A stretch of 46,681 nucleotides of DNA from Endozoicomonas elysicola (GTDB taxonomy: Bacteria > Pseudomonadota > Gammaproteobacteria > Pseudomonadales > Endozoicomonadaceae). The notes beneath the pieces were generated by a model. The model was not told where the DNA came from. It saw only the letters and a program-made list of their open reading frames with translations, and ran no database searches. The position numbers and the translations under genes are program-made. Positions 8,002 to 16,568 of the stretch are shown here, one piece after another. Position 1 is the first letter of the stretch, and each line of letters begins with the position of its first letter. The stretch covers positions 325,083 to 371,763 of the forward strand of contig NZ_JOJP01000001.1 of NCBI RefSeq assembly GCF_000710775.1, written 5' to 3'.

Positions 8002-8281
8002 TAGGGTATGTTGATGTTTCGTTGCTAGCTCAGTGGCTCAGAAAAGCGTCATATACGCGAAAGACTTGTACAGTCCTGACTCTACAACAAGCAAGTCTGA
8101 CAAAGCAGATGGCGCTTTTATGAGCCACCCGAAAGGGCGTATCAGGGTGCCCCTATGACTTCGTTCCGGTATTTTGAAAGGCAACTGGCCTTTATGCCCT
8201 TAGGGTATTCCTGCAATACCGCGCCTCATCATAGGAGCACCCTGATACGCTGAGTACGCAACGAAACGCCAACATACCCTA
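8002..8281. mobile_element. MITE-like element with terminal inverted repeats and TA target duplication
   Basis: A 276-bp non-coding element (8004-8279) is bounded by 22-bp terminal inverted repeats that match at 20 of 22 positions. The left repeat (8004-8025) begins GGGTATGTTG and the right one (8258-8279) ends CAACATACCC. Each end is flanked by TA, as expected for a TA-targeting transposase such as IS630/Tc1-mariner. Inside are two further inverted repeats. 8033-8048 pairs with 8113-8128 (15 of 16), with a small inner stem AGACTTG/CAAGTCT. 8137-8158 pairs with 8229-8250 (21 of 22). No ORF is present, so movement would need a transposase acting in trans. Confidence 0.75.
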
Positions 8282-8329
8282 TGTCAACGGATCTTGAGAG
8301 TCATCGATAATCCACCAAAGGGAGTGTTC

Positions 8330-9136
8330 ATGTCCGAACTGCTGGTCAAAGCCTCTACCGATAAGACCGATGGGTCAATCATCAATATTCAGCGTAGCCA
8401 GTCCTGCCTTAAGTATGTGGGTTTTCAGGTTTTGCAGCTTATGCAGGGAAGCTGTCATGAACTGAACTCTGGTGAAGATGAGCTCTGTATTGTCATCCTT
8501 GAAGGGAAAGCGTCAATCAACGCCGGTGAAGAACTTTTTCCTCAGCTTGGGCAGAGAACGTCTGTTTTTGACCAGATTCCTACTGATGCTCTCTACATTC
8601 CGGCAGGTATCTCTGTACACATCACGGCTGAGACCACATCTGAAATTGCACTTTGCAAGGCTCCCCATCTGGGTATCAATCAAAAGGTCCAGTGGATTCG
8701 CCCAGAAGATGTTGAGGTGCTTGAGCGGGGAGAAGGTACGAATAAACGGTATATTCACAACATCATGATGGCGAATGCCGAAGCTGACAGCCTGCTGATT
8801 ACCGAGGTGTATACACCCGGTGGTCACTGGTCCAGCTACCCTCCTCATAAACACGACACTGATTCGTTACCAGAAGAGTCTTTTCTGGAAGAGACCTACT
8901 ACCACCGGCTGAACCCACCGCAGGGCTATGCACTCCAGCGTGTCTATACCGATGACCGCAGTATTGATGAAGCCATCTGTGTAGAGAATGGTGACACCGT
9001 TATGGTGCCGAGGGGATACCACCCCGTCGGAGCCCCTCATGGCTACGACCTTTATTATCTCAACGTAATGGCAGGCCCAAAGCGGCAGTGGAAGTTCAAG
9101 AACGACCCCGCCCATGAATGGATGCTGAAGAACTAA
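8330..9136 (+). CDS. iolB: 5-deoxy-glucuronate isomerase
   Basis: IolB converts 5-deoxy-D-glucuronate to 5-dehydro-2-deoxy-D-gluconate (DKG) in myo-inositol breakdown. The 268-residue product has the usual length and the double cupin of the KduI/IolB family. The metal-binding segment YPPHKHDTDSLPEESFLEETYYHR is intact, as is the late histidine in PRGYHPVGAPHG. I place the start at ATG 8330 behind GGGAG; the frame open from 8294 adds twelve residues without a ribosome site. The MITE-like element ends 48 bp upstream, so the native promoter and operator have been displaced. Confidence 0.93.
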   Translation: MSELLVKASTDKTDGSIINIQRSQSCLKYVGFQVLQLMQGSCHELNSGEDELCIVILEGKASINAGEELFPQLGQRTSVFDQIPTDALYIPAGISVHITAETTSEIALCKAPHLGINQKVQWIRPEDVEVLERGEGTNKRYIHNIMMANAEADSLLITEVYTPGGHWSSYPPHKHDTDSLPEESFLEETYYHRLNPPQGYALQRVYTDDRSIDEAICVENGDTVMVPRGYHPVGAPHGYDLYYLNVMAGPKRQWKFKNDPAHEWMLKN

Positions 9137-9162
9137 TTCTGAAACCACTCTGAAAAAACAAA

Positions 9163-9180
9163 GCCCGGAGGAAACCGGGC
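9163..9180. other. Hairpin in the iolB-iolG gap
   Basis: GCCCGG (9163-9168) and CCGGGC (9175-9180) form a GC-only 6-bp stem with a 6-nt loop. On the plus strand no U-tract follows, so iolB-iolG read-through is expected. On the minus strand it is followed by TTTGTTTTTT and could stop antisense transcription. Confidence 0.45.
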
Positions 9181-9211
9181 GCTGACTACAAAGACCATAC
9201 TGGAGAAAATA

Positions 9212-10198
9212 ATGATTAACTTCGCCGTCATCGGTGCAGGTCGTATTGGCCGCATCCATGCTGCTAATGTGGCTGAATCACCGGCTTGCCATATTCACTC
9301 CATTGTTGACCCATTTCCGGAAGCAGCCGCAGCTTTGGCAACAGCATTAAATGCCAAAGTCAGTACTGTTGAAGACGTATTGGCAGATCCTGAAATTCAC
9401 GCTGTTGTTATCTGTACACCCACAGACACCCACTGCGATCTGATTGAGCGATCAGCTCGAGCTGGCAAAGCCATCTTCTGTGAAAAACCCGTGGATCTTG
9501 ATATTTCCAGAGCTCGTGATTGCGCGGCCACTGTTCGTGAAACCGGTGTCGTTTGTGCCCTGGGCTTTAACCGCCGTTATGACCCAACCTTTAACTCTCT
9601 GAAACAGAGAATTGCCGATGGTGCTATCGGAGCGACCGAGCAAGTTATTATCACCAGCCGCGACCCAAGCCCTCCTCCAGCGGAATACGTCAAACAGTCT
9701 GGTGGCCTTTTCCGCGATATGATGATTCATGACCTTGATATGGCTTGCTGGCTGCTGGGTGAAAAGCCCGTTGAAGTGTATGCAACCGGCAGTTGCCTGG
9801 TAGACCCAGCCATTGGAGAGGCCGGTGATATTGACTCAGCGATGGTCATTCTGAAAACCGCCAGTGGTAAAATCTGCCATATCAACAATAGCCGACGTTC
9901 TGTTTACGGCTACGATCAGCGTATAGAAGTCTTTGGATCCGAAGGAATGGTACAGGCAGGGAACCATAAGCCCAGCGAAGTCACTGTCAGCAACCATCAG
10001 GGAGTTTCACAGGATCAGCCAGAACACTTCTTCCTGGAGCGTTACCGTCAGGCCTATAAAATTGAGCTGCAGAACTTTATCGATGCCCTGGTGGATGGCA
10101 AACAACTGCTGACCAATATCGATGATGGCATTAATGCCCTTGAACTGGCAGATGCCTGTGTTGCGTCCATGACTACCGGTAAGCGCATCACACTCTGA
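9212..10198 (+). CDS. iolG: Inositol 2-dehydrogenase
   Basis: IolG oxidises myo-inositol to 2-keto-myo-inositol (scyllo-inosose) with NAD+, the first catabolic step. The 328-residue protein has a GFO/IDH/MOCA Rossmann domain starting FAVIGAGRIGRIHA (residues 4-17). The catalytic lysine is K92 in CEKPVDLD. The D169/H173 pair in FRDMMIHDLD corresponds to the catalytic Asp and His of the Bacillus enzyme. A GGAG lies nine bases before the ATG. It follows iolB by 75 nt and is the last gene before a strong terminator. Confidence 0.93.
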   Translation: MINFAVIGAGRIGRIHAANVAESPACHIHSIVDPFPEAAAALATALNAKVSTVEDVLADPEIHAVVICTPTDTHCDLIERSARAGKAIFCEKPVDLDISRARDCAATVRETGVVCALGFNRRYDPTFNSLKQRIADGAIGATEQVIITSRDPSPPPAEYVKQSGGLFRDMMIHDLDMACWLLGEKPVEVYATGSCLVDPAIGEAGDIDSAMVILKTASGKICHINNSRRSVYGYDQRIEVFGSEGMVQAGNHKPSEVTVSNHQGVSQDQPEHFFLERYRQAYKIELQNFIDALVDGKQLLTNIDDGINALELADACVASMTTGKRITL

Positions 10199-10212
10199 TT
10201 TTCCACACCCCT

Positions 10213-10241
10213 TAAAAGCCAGCACCTGCTGGCTTTTTTTC
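10213..10241 (+). terminator. Rho-independent terminator after iolG
   Basis: AAAGCCAGCA and TGCTGGCTTT form a stem of about ten base pairs with a two-base gap (CC), followed by a T-run. It is a clean intrinsic terminator closing the iolB-iolG unit. Confidence 0.9.
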
Positions 10242-10298
10242 ATTCTTGTGATTCTTGCTTTAAGTCAAATAAATCAAAAATTCCATATGATAAAAATA

Positions 10299-10314
10299 TG
10301 AAATAAATATTTCA
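10299..10314. promoter_or_regulatory. Candidate IolR operator upstream of iolC
   Basis: TGAAATAAATATTTCA is a 16-bp palindrome with one central mismatch pair and the same TGRAA-N6-TTYCA layout as the sites at 20-35 and 7981-7996. It lies 65 bp before the iolC start and just after the iolG terminator. Confidence 0.5.
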
Positions 10315-10378
10315 TATTGCTTCAGTAAGAACCAGCTACCACAAAAACAGTCCCTCAGAAAATGGGAGTACCAGAATC

Positions 10379-12301
10379 ATGAGCAAAACGCTGGATGTCA
10401 TCTGCATAGGCCGTATCGCTGTTGACTTCTATGCCCAGCAAATTGGCAGCCGCCTGGAAGATGTGACTTCCATGGCCAAATACCTTGGGGGATCATCAGG
10501 CAATGTCGCTTATGGTACTGCCCGCCAGGGGTTGAACTCTGCCATGCTGGCCAGGGTTGGCAATGACCATATGGGGCGATTCCTCAAAGAAGAGCTGGGT
10601 CGGGTTGGCTGTTCAACCGATCACCTGATGACCGATACCGAACGACTGACTGCACTCGTTGTACTGGGCATTGAAGACCAGGATACTTTTCCCCTGATTT
10701 TCTATCGTGAAAACTGTGCCGATATGGCGCTGTGTGATGCCGATATTCAGGAAGACGCTATTGCCCGTGCCAAAGTGCTCCATATCACCGGCACCCATTT
10801 TTCCACACCCACAACAAATGCCGCCTGTCGTAAAGCAATCGAGTTTGCCAGGAAAAATGGTACCCGCACTTCACTGGATATCGATTATCGCCCCGTACTC
10901 TGGGGACTCACCGGCAAGGCCGAAGGTGAAAACCGGTTTGTTGCCAATGATAAGGTGACGGAGCATCTGCAAAGTATCGTTCCACTGTTTGACCTGATCG
11001 TGGGTACCGAAGAAGAACTTCATATTGCCGGTGGCACCACAGATACACTGGCCGCCCTCAGGAAAGTGCGTGAGCTCAGCAAGGCAACCATTGTCCTTAA
11101 ACGGGGAGCGTTGGGTGCATCGGTGTACACCGGTGAAATACCAGAAGACCTGAATGGTGGTATTAATGGCCAGGGCGTCCGAATTGAAGTGCTGAATGTA
11201 CTGGGTGCCGGCGATGCCTTTATGTCGGGCCTATTACGGGGTTTTGTCCGTGAAGAGCCCTGGGAGCAATGCCTCCGTTACGCCAATGCCTGTGGCGCTC
11301 TGGTGGTATCCCGACACGGTTGTGCACCGGCCATGCCATCGGTTGAAGAATTGGATTACTACCTGGCCAGAGAGCAAGAAATTCTCCGCCCAGACCTGGA
11401 TGAACATCTGAATTATCTCCATCGGGTGACCTGTCGGGATGTGCAATGGCCTGAACTCAATGTGCTGGCATTTGACCATCGTCTTCAACTGGAAGAGATG
11501 TGTGATCAGGCTGGTGTTGAACGGGCACGTATCAAGCCACTTAAGCGCCTGATTCTGGAGGCCGCCCGACAGGGTGCCCGTGAAATGGGCCTGGAGGGTA
11601 AAGCCGGTATTCTCTGTGATGATACCTATGGTCAGGATACGCTGAATGACATTACCGGCAAGGGGTGGTGGATTGGCCGCCCTGTAGAGCTGCCGGGTTC
11701 CCGCCCTCTGCGCTTTGAGCACGGTAACCACTCGACAGCCAGTGTTGCCAGCCGTTTAACTACATGGCCTTCTGAACACGTGGTGAAGTGTCTCTGCTTC
11801 TACCATCCGGATGACGAGGAAACGCTGAGACTGGATCAGGAACATCAGGTTCAATCGGTGTACAACGCCTGTCTGGCCAGTGGTCATGAGTTCCTGTTGG
11901 AGCTGATTCCACCCAAAGGCTCCGCAACGGATGATCAGACTCTGGTTCGTTCCATGGAACGTTTCTATGACATTGGCGTTCGCCCAGACTGGTGGAAAGT
12001 TCCCTCCCCCTCCCGCAGCGCCTGGCTGGCTATTGAGTCCCTGCTTCATGAAAAAGCACCGCACTGTCGCGGCGTCATTCTTCTTGGCCTGGACGCCCCT
12101 GAAGAAGAACTCAAAAAAGGATTTAACGCCGCGGCAGGTATCAGTGTCTGTAAAGGCTTCATGGTTGGCCGCACTATTTTTGGTCAACCTTCAAAGGCAT
12201 GGCTTGCGGGTGAAATTACCGATGATGAACTGGTTCACCAGGTAACGAACAACTACATCCGATTGATTCAGTTCTGGCAGGAACGCAGCTATCAAGCCTG
12301 A
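10379..12301 (+). CDS. iolC: 5-dehydro-2-deoxygluconokinase fused to a DUF2090 aldolase-like domain
   Basis: This is a 640-residue two-domain protein. Residues 1 to about 330 are a PfkB-family kinase with GGSSGNVAYGTARQG near the start and VLGAGDAFMSG carrying the catalytic D279; it phosphorylates DKG. Residues of about 340-640 are a DUF2090 TIM-barrel domain. That domain is thought to act as the DKG-phosphate aldolase that yields DHAP and malonate semialdehyde, replacing a separate IolJ. The fusion is common in proteobacterial inositol clusters. The gene starts a new transcription unit after the iolG terminator and leads into the dehydrogenase gene 44 nt downstream. Confidence 0.92.
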   Translation: MSKTLDVICIGRIAVDFYAQQIGSRLEDVTSMAKYLGGSSGNVAYGTARQGLNSAMLARVGNDHMGRFLKEELGRVGCSTDHLMTDTERLTALVVLGIEDQDTFPLIFYRENCADMALCDADIQEDAIARAKVLHITGTHFSTPTTNAACRKAIEFARKNGTRTSLDIDYRPVLWGLTGKAEGENRFVANDKVTEHLQSIVPLFDLIVGTEEELHIAGGTTDTLAALRKVRELSKATIVLKRGALGASVYTGEIPEDLNGGINGQGVRIEVLNVLGAGDAFMSGLLRGFVREEPWEQCLRYANACGALVVSRHGCAPAMPSVEELDYYLAREQEILRPDLDEHLNYLHRVTCRDVQWPELNVLAFDHRLQLEEMCDQAGVERARIKPLKRLILEAARQGAREMGLEGKAGILCDDTYGQDTLNDITGKGWWIGRPVELPGSRPLRFEHGNHSTASVASRLTTWPSEHVVKCLCFYHPDDEETLRLDQEHQVQSVYNACLASGHEFLLELIPPKGSATDDQTLVRSMERFYDIGVRPDWWKVPSPSRSAWLAIESLLHEKAPHCRGVILLGLDAPEEELKKGFNAAAGISVCKGFMVGRTIFGQPSKAWLAGEITDDELVHQVTNNYIRLIQFWQERSYQA

Positions 12302-12345
12302 CTAGTGCTGACCTTTTAATAATTTTGAACATGAAGGAAATACGA

Positions 12346-13848
12346 ATGACAATCATCGGCAACTATATCAACGGTGAGTTCCTGGCCAGCGGCTCAGGCC
12401 GTACCAGCCCTGTTTTTAACCCAGCCACTGGCGAACAGACACATGTCGTCAGTCTGGCAACGGCTGAAGAAACTACTCAAGCCATTGCAGCAGCCAAAGC
12501 CGCATTTCCTGCCTGGTCACTGACCAGTCCTCTGAAGCGGGCACGCATTATGTTCCGCTTTAAAGAATTGATTGAAGCCAATATTGATGAACTGGCAACA
12601 CTGATATCCCGTGAACACGGCAAGATTCTCTCCGATGCCAAAGGTGAGATGGTTCGTGGCCTTGAAGTGGTCGAATTTGCCTGTGGCATTCCACATCTAG
12701 TCAAAGGTGAGCACTCAATGAATGTGGGTGGTGGTGTCGACAGCTGGTCACAGATGATGCCACTGGGGGTTTGCGCCGGTGTTGTTCCTTTCAATTTCCC
12801 GGCCATGGTGCCTATGTGGATGTTTCCGGTTGCACTGGCTACCGGTAACACCTTTGTCCTGAAGCCTTCTGAAAAGGTGCCAGGTGCCATGATGCGCATG
12901 GCTGAACTGCTTACCGAGGCAGGTTTGCCCAAAGGTGTCTTTAACATTGTGAACGGTGACCGGGACGCCGTTGATGTCCTGCTGACCCACCCGGATGTCG
13001 AAGCCGTCAGCTTTGTCGGTTCAACACCGGTGGCCGAATACATCTACAACCGTGGCTGCCAGCATGGCAAGCGGGTGCAGGCACTGGGTGGTGCCAAGAA
13101 CCATATGGTCATTATGCCGGATGCCGATATGGAAGCCGCTGCCAATGCGTTAATGGGTGCAGCCTATGGTGCTGCTGGTGAGCGTTGCATGGCAGTATCG
13201 GTAGCCGTTCCGGTGGGTGAAGGAACCGCTGAACGCCTGCTGGAGGTTCTGAAGCCTAAGGTAGAAGCACTGCGTGTTGGTCCCGGTATCGTTGACGGCC
13301 AGGAAAACGAGATGGGGGCTCTGATCAGCGAGCAGCATCTGAATAAGGTGAAAGGCTATATCGACCAGGGCGTTGCGGAAGGGGCTAGGTTGTTGATCGA
13401 TGGTCGTGGTCTGACCATTCCTGGTCATGAGAAAGGCTTCTTTATCGGTGGCACACTGTTTGATCATGTCACACCGAACATGACTATTTATAAGGAAGAA
13501 ATCTTTGGCCCGGTACTGAGCATTTGTCGTGTAGAAAGCTTCAAAGATGCGGTGGATCTGATCAATAACCATGAGTATGGTAATGGCACGGCGCTCTTTA
13601 CCCGTGATGGCAAGGCCGCCAGAGAATTTGCCCAGCACATTCAGGTGGGCATGGTCGGTATTAACGTACCCGTCCCGGTACCGATGGCGTTCCACAGTTT
13701 TGGCGGCTGGAAACGCTCTCTGTTTGGTCCTCTGCACATGCATGGCCCAGACGGTGTCCGCTTCTATACCCGTATGAAGATGGTGACCAGTCGCTGGAAT
13801 GACCATGATCCATCACAGTCTGTTTTCTCAATGCCCACGATGAAATAG
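12346..13848 (+). CDS. iolA: CoA-acylating methylmalonate-semialdehyde dehydrogenase
   Basis: IolA/MmsA converts malonate semialdehyde (from inositol) or methylmalonate semialdehyde (from valine) to acetyl-CoA or propionyl-CoA, with NAD+ and CoA. The 500-residue protein has the aldehyde dehydrogenase Rossmann segment VPFNFPAMVPMWM and the catalytic cysteine C281 in GERCMAVS. LGGAKNHMV replaces the usual glutamate region, as is typical for MmsA. Start ATG 12346 is preceded by AAGGAA; the frame open from TTG 12325 is unlikely. It completes the pathway begun by the IolC-DUF2090 fusion directly upstream. Confidence 0.93.
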   Translation: MTIIGNYINGEFLASGSGRTSPVFNPATGEQTHVVSLATAEETTQAIAAAKAAFPAWSLTSPLKRARIMFRFKELIEANIDELATLISREHGKILSDAKGEMVRGLEVVEFACGIPHLVKGEHSMNVGGGVDSWSQMMPLGVCAGVVPFNFPAMVPMWMFPVALATGNTFVLKPSEKVPGAMMRMAELLTEAGLPKGVFNIVNGDRDAVDVLLTHPDVEAVSFVGSTPVAEYIYNRGCQHGKRVQALGGAKNHMVIMPDADMEAAANALMGAAYGAAGERCMAVSVAVPVGEGTAERLLEVLKPKVEALRVGPGIVDGQENEMGALISEQHLNKVKGYIDQGVAEGARLLIDGRGLTIPGHEKGFFIGGTLFDHVTPNMTIYKEEIFGPVLSICRVESFKDAVDLINNHEYGNGTALFTRDGKAAREFAQHIQVGMVGINVPVPVPMAFHSFGGWKRSLFGPLHMHGPDGVRFYTRMKMVTSRWNDHDPSQSVFSMPTMK

Positions 13849-13851
13849 CCG

Positions 13852-13920
13852 CACGTTTTGAACACCCCTTAATTATCTCAAAAGGCCGTCTCAACGCTTT
13901 GGTAATTAAGGGGTAACGTG
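13852..13920. repeat. Long two-part inverted repeat between iolA and the isomerase gene
   Basis: The inner arms CCCCTTAATTA (13865-13875) and TAATTAAGGGG (13903-13913) are perfect over 11 bp. The outer arms CACGTT (13852-13857) and AACGTG (13915-13920) also pair. The structure starts four bases after the iolA stop. It has no U-tract directly behind it and could be an mRNA end, a processing hairpin or a small repeat element. Confidence 0.5.
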
Positions 13921-13968
13921 ACTTTGGACAAAAGATCATACGGCAGTTTTTTATACATTACTTTTCTC

Positions 13969-13983
13969 GTTCCCACGGGGAAC
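13969..13983. repeat. Short GTTCCC-ACG-GGGAAC hairpin
   Basis: A 6-bp perfect stem with a 3-nt loop sits 70 bp before the isomerase gene. CGTTCC/GGAACG (to 13993) offers an alternative pairing. It resembles the CGTTCCCACG-type intergenic repeats of gammaproteobacteria, but the copy is too short to be sure. Confidence 0.3.
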
Positions 13984-14053
13984 CGCAGGAACGGGAAAGC
14001 CGTTAAACCCATTTTATAAAAACGCTTATTATCCTTTTTAGCGGAAGTTAGTT

Positions 14054-14935
14054 ATGCCTTTTGCGTTACACGGAATGTGCTCTCTGCACAATAACATTGT
14101 CAGCGATATTCGCCTGGCAAAAGAAACCGGATATGAAGGCCTTGAAATTCACACGGAAAAACTCTGGCGCTATATCAATGCCGGTTTAACCGCAGAACAC
14201 CTCAAGCACCTTCTGGACAAGGCGCATATCAAGCCAACAGCCATTGATATTGTCGGCTCTGTAGAAGCCAGCGATCGCGCTACACAGCAAAAGGTATTTC
14301 AAGAAGTTGAAACCCTCTGTCAGTTCGCCAGCACCATCGGTGCCCCGACCATTCAGTTAAATGCCTTTGAAGCACTTAATGGTCTGTCCGTCGAAGACAA
14401 TATTCAGATCACGGCTCGTAATATCCGTGAAATAGCCGACATTGGTCAGCAGTACGGCATTCGCTTCCAGTATGAAGGTGCTGCCTGGACACCCATTGCC
14501 AAACTGGATGACTACCTGCGGCTTCACGATGCGGTCAGCTGCGATAACTTCGGTTTTGTTCTGGACACGTGGCACTTCTGGGCCTGTCGTGGCGCAACCC
14601 CTGATGAGATGGCACAGCTGCCAGTTGAACTGATTTATAACGTCCATCTTTCCGATGGACTTCGTCCAGAAGAAGGTTCGCCCTGGGTTGATGAAAGAGA
14701 GCTGCGGGGATGCCTGCTGGGTGAAGGCAATATTCCACTGCAGGAGTGGGTTGATGCCATCAAGAGTACCGGTTATCAGGGCTTCTATTCCGGAGAGTTT
14801 CTGAATGACCAGCTCTGGGAGTCTGACCACTATGAAGTGGCCAGCAAAATGCTGGCGTCCATGCAGACATTGGTTTTAGGTGCTGCAGAAATGACAATCA
14901 CCAATAAAACTACCGCAATGCCAACCGTTCATTAA
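14054..14935 (+). CDS. Sugar phosphate isomerase/epimerase (IolH/IolI-like)
   Basis: A 293-residue TIM-barrel protein of the xylose isomerase-like/AP endonuclease 2 family. Likely metal ligands are in IRFQYEGAAW, GFVLDTWHFWA, IYNVHLSDG and GFYSGEFLND. Members in inositol clusters isomerise inososes (IolI, which links D-chiro-inositol and myo-inositol) or have unknown roles (IolH). The protein is clearly different from the paralogue at 4023. GGAAG precedes the ATG, and a strong terminator follows the stop codon, making this the last gene of the inositol locus. The exact substrate cannot be read from sequence. Confidence 0.78.
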   Translation: MPFALHGMCSLHNNIVSDIRLAKETGYEGLEIHTEKLWRYINAGLTAEHLKHLLDKAHIKPTAIDIVGSVEASDRATQQKVFQEVETLCQFASTIGAPTIQLNAFEALNGLSVEDNIQITARNIREIADIGQQYGIRFQYEGAAWTPIAKLDDYLRLHDAVSCDNFGFVLDTWHFWACRGATPDEMAQLPVELIYNVHLSDGLRPEEGSPWVDERELRGCLLGEGNIPLQEWVDAIKSTGYQGFYSGEFLNDQLWESDHYEVASKMLASMQTLVLGAAEMTITNKTTAMPTVH

Positions 14936-14952
14936 ATGCTTTCTTAACAGTA

Positions 14953-14981
14953 AAACACCGCCGATAGGCGGTGTTTTTTTA
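14953..14981 (+). terminator. Rho-independent terminator closing the inositol locus
   Basis: AAACACCGCC and GGCGGTGTTT form a 10-bp perfect stem with a GATA loop followed by a T-run. Seen from the minus strand, the same stem is followed by A-rich flank TGTTAAG, so it may also help end the atoE transcript. Confidence 0.92.
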
Positions 14982-14995
14982 TACCGAGTGATTGA

Positions 14996-16381
14996 TCAGA
15001 AGAACGTCATGCCCGCGCAAATAATCACCCCAGAAGCGATCAGAACGACAAGGCAGTAGCCCATAATATCTTTCGCTCCCAAGCCCGCAATACCCAGGGC
15101 AGGGAGAGCCCAGAATGGCTGGATCATATTGGTCCATGCATCCCCCCAGGCGATGGCCATGGCAGTCTTGGCGGAATCAACGCCCAGTTCAAGACCCGCT
15201 GGCATCATAATGGGAGCCTGAACGGCCCACTGACCACCACCGGAAGGCACAAAGAAATTCACGATACCTGCACTCAGGAACGTAAACAGCGGGAATGTGG
15301 TTTCATTGGAGATGGATACAAACCAGTCAGAAATCACACTAGCAACGGAACTTCCTTCAGGACCCGCAGCTGTCATCATGCCCATAATGCCGGCATAGAA
15401 AGGGAACTGCAGCAAAATACCGGCGGTGTTTCTGGCTCCGGAAAATACCGCATCCAGCAAGCGACGGGGGGTACCATGAAGAATAATGGCCGTAAACAGG
15501 AAGACGAAGTTCACGATATTCAGGTTCAGGGCAAAACCATTGCGAACGAAGTAGCCGATAATAAATGCATACCCCATTACACCGAGCAGTAATGAAAGTA
15601 CCTTACTGTTCTCAATGCGCTCAGCTGGAGTCATTTCATTAACTGGCTTTTCTGGTGAATGCTCCTCTTTCAATAACTCGGGATCAATGACAAATACCTG
15701 ATCCGCAGAAGGGTGCATTGCCCGGTTCAGCAGAGGAATCACCAGTAACAGCAGAGCAATAATGGCCAGATTAAAGAACGAAAACATGGTTTGGGATGTT
15801 GGGATAATCCCGGTTATGGCACCCTGAGTGACTTTTGCCAGATTACCATCGGTAGCAATTGAGAGTGGTACAGAGCCGGACAGTCCACCATGCCAGAACA
15901 GAAAGCCGCTGTAGGCGGAAGCAATCAATAAACGATAATCGACGTTTTTAACCCGGGCAGCCAGTTCCCGGGCAAACAGTGCGCCGATAACCAGACCAAA
16001 ACCCCAGTTGATCAGGCAGGCCAGGGCAGAAATAAAGCTCACCAGGTAAATCGCTTGGGTTGGAGTTTTTGCCATGCCAGCAATGTGAGAAAGACCGCGT
16101 TTGAAAACCGGTGCCGACGCCATTGCGTGACCGGTCACCACCACCAGCGCCATCTGCATGGCAAATTCCAGCAACCCCCAGAAACCACCAGCCCAGGCAT
16201 TCACCATGGCCATAGGCCCCTGGCTGCTCATCGGCATGGCCATCAGAAAAACAAACAGTGTCAGCAGTGCGGCAAAAATAAATGGATCTGGCAGATACTT
16301 TTGCACCAGCGCTACACATCCCCCGGAAAAACGCTGAAGCAGACTGTTTTGCTGTTTCAGCTCTTGTGTCAGAGCAACCAT
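14996..16381 (-). CDS. atoE: Short-chain fatty acid transporter
   Basis: A 461-residue inner-membrane protein of the AtoE/short-chain fatty acid transporter family, which brings acetoacetate, butyrate or similar acids into the cell. There are about ten hydrophobic segments. The motifs FFVPSGGGQWAVQAPIMMPA and GDAWTNMIQPFWALPALGIAGL near the C-terminus are characteristic. It is encoded downstream of the atoD-atoA-thiolase genes on the same strand, across a 187-nt gap holding a hairpin repeat. A distinct but related transcript level is therefore likely. Confidence 0.9.
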   Translation of the reverse strand: MVALTQELKQQNSLLQRFSGGCVALVQKYLPDPFIFAALLTLFVFLMAMPMSSQGPMAMVNAWAGGFWGLLEFAMQMALVVVTGHAMASAPVFKRGLSHIAGMAKTPTQAIYLVSFISALACLINWGFGLVIGALFARELAARVKNVDYRLLIASAYSGFLFWHGGLSGSVPLSIATDGNLAKVTQGAITGIIPTSQTMFSFFNLAIIALLLLVIPLLNRAMHPSADQVFVIDPELLKEEHSPEKPVNEMTPAERIENSKVLSLLLGVMGYAFIIGYFVRNGFALNLNIVNFVFLFTAIILHGTPRRLLDAVFSGARNTAGILLQFPFYAGIMGMMTAAGPEGSSVASVISDWFVSISNETTFPLFTFLSAGIVNFFVPSGGGQWAVQAPIMMPAGLELGVDSAKTAMAIAWGDAWTNMIQPFWALPALGIAGLGAKDIMGYCLVVLIASGVIICAGMTFF

Positions 16382-16433
16382 GAAAAGGCTCCTGAAAAAT
16401 CTGACATTGAAATAATTGTTGGTTTTTTATTGG

Positions 16434-16506
16434 AACCACAGAGAGCACAAAGTTCACAAAGGTACAGAAAGAGCTTTCTTTGTGTGCTCTGTGGTCTTTG
16501 TGGTTC
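16434..16506. repeat. Palindromic GAACCACAGAG-type intergenic repeat
   Basis: ACCACAGAG-type arms (16435-16452 and 16478-16495) pair at 16 of 18 positions. An outer GAACCACA/TGTGGTTC pair extends the structure to 16506. It sits between the thiolase gene and atoE and shares arm sequence with the hairpin at 1201-1245. Such ACCACAAAG/ACCACAGAG repeats are common dispersed intergenic elements in many bacteria. Confidence 0.65.
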
Positions 16507-16568
16507 AAGCGGTTCTTTCTTCAGGAAAAAGAAGAACCTTTATTTATGGCAAGCTGTTTAAAGAGGGT

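Noticed and set aside
8002-8281. Riboswitch or structured RNA instead of a mobile element
   Set aside because: Terminal inverted repeats and flanking TA duplications argue for a transposable element. The folding comes from the nested inverted repeats and matches no riboswitch class I know.
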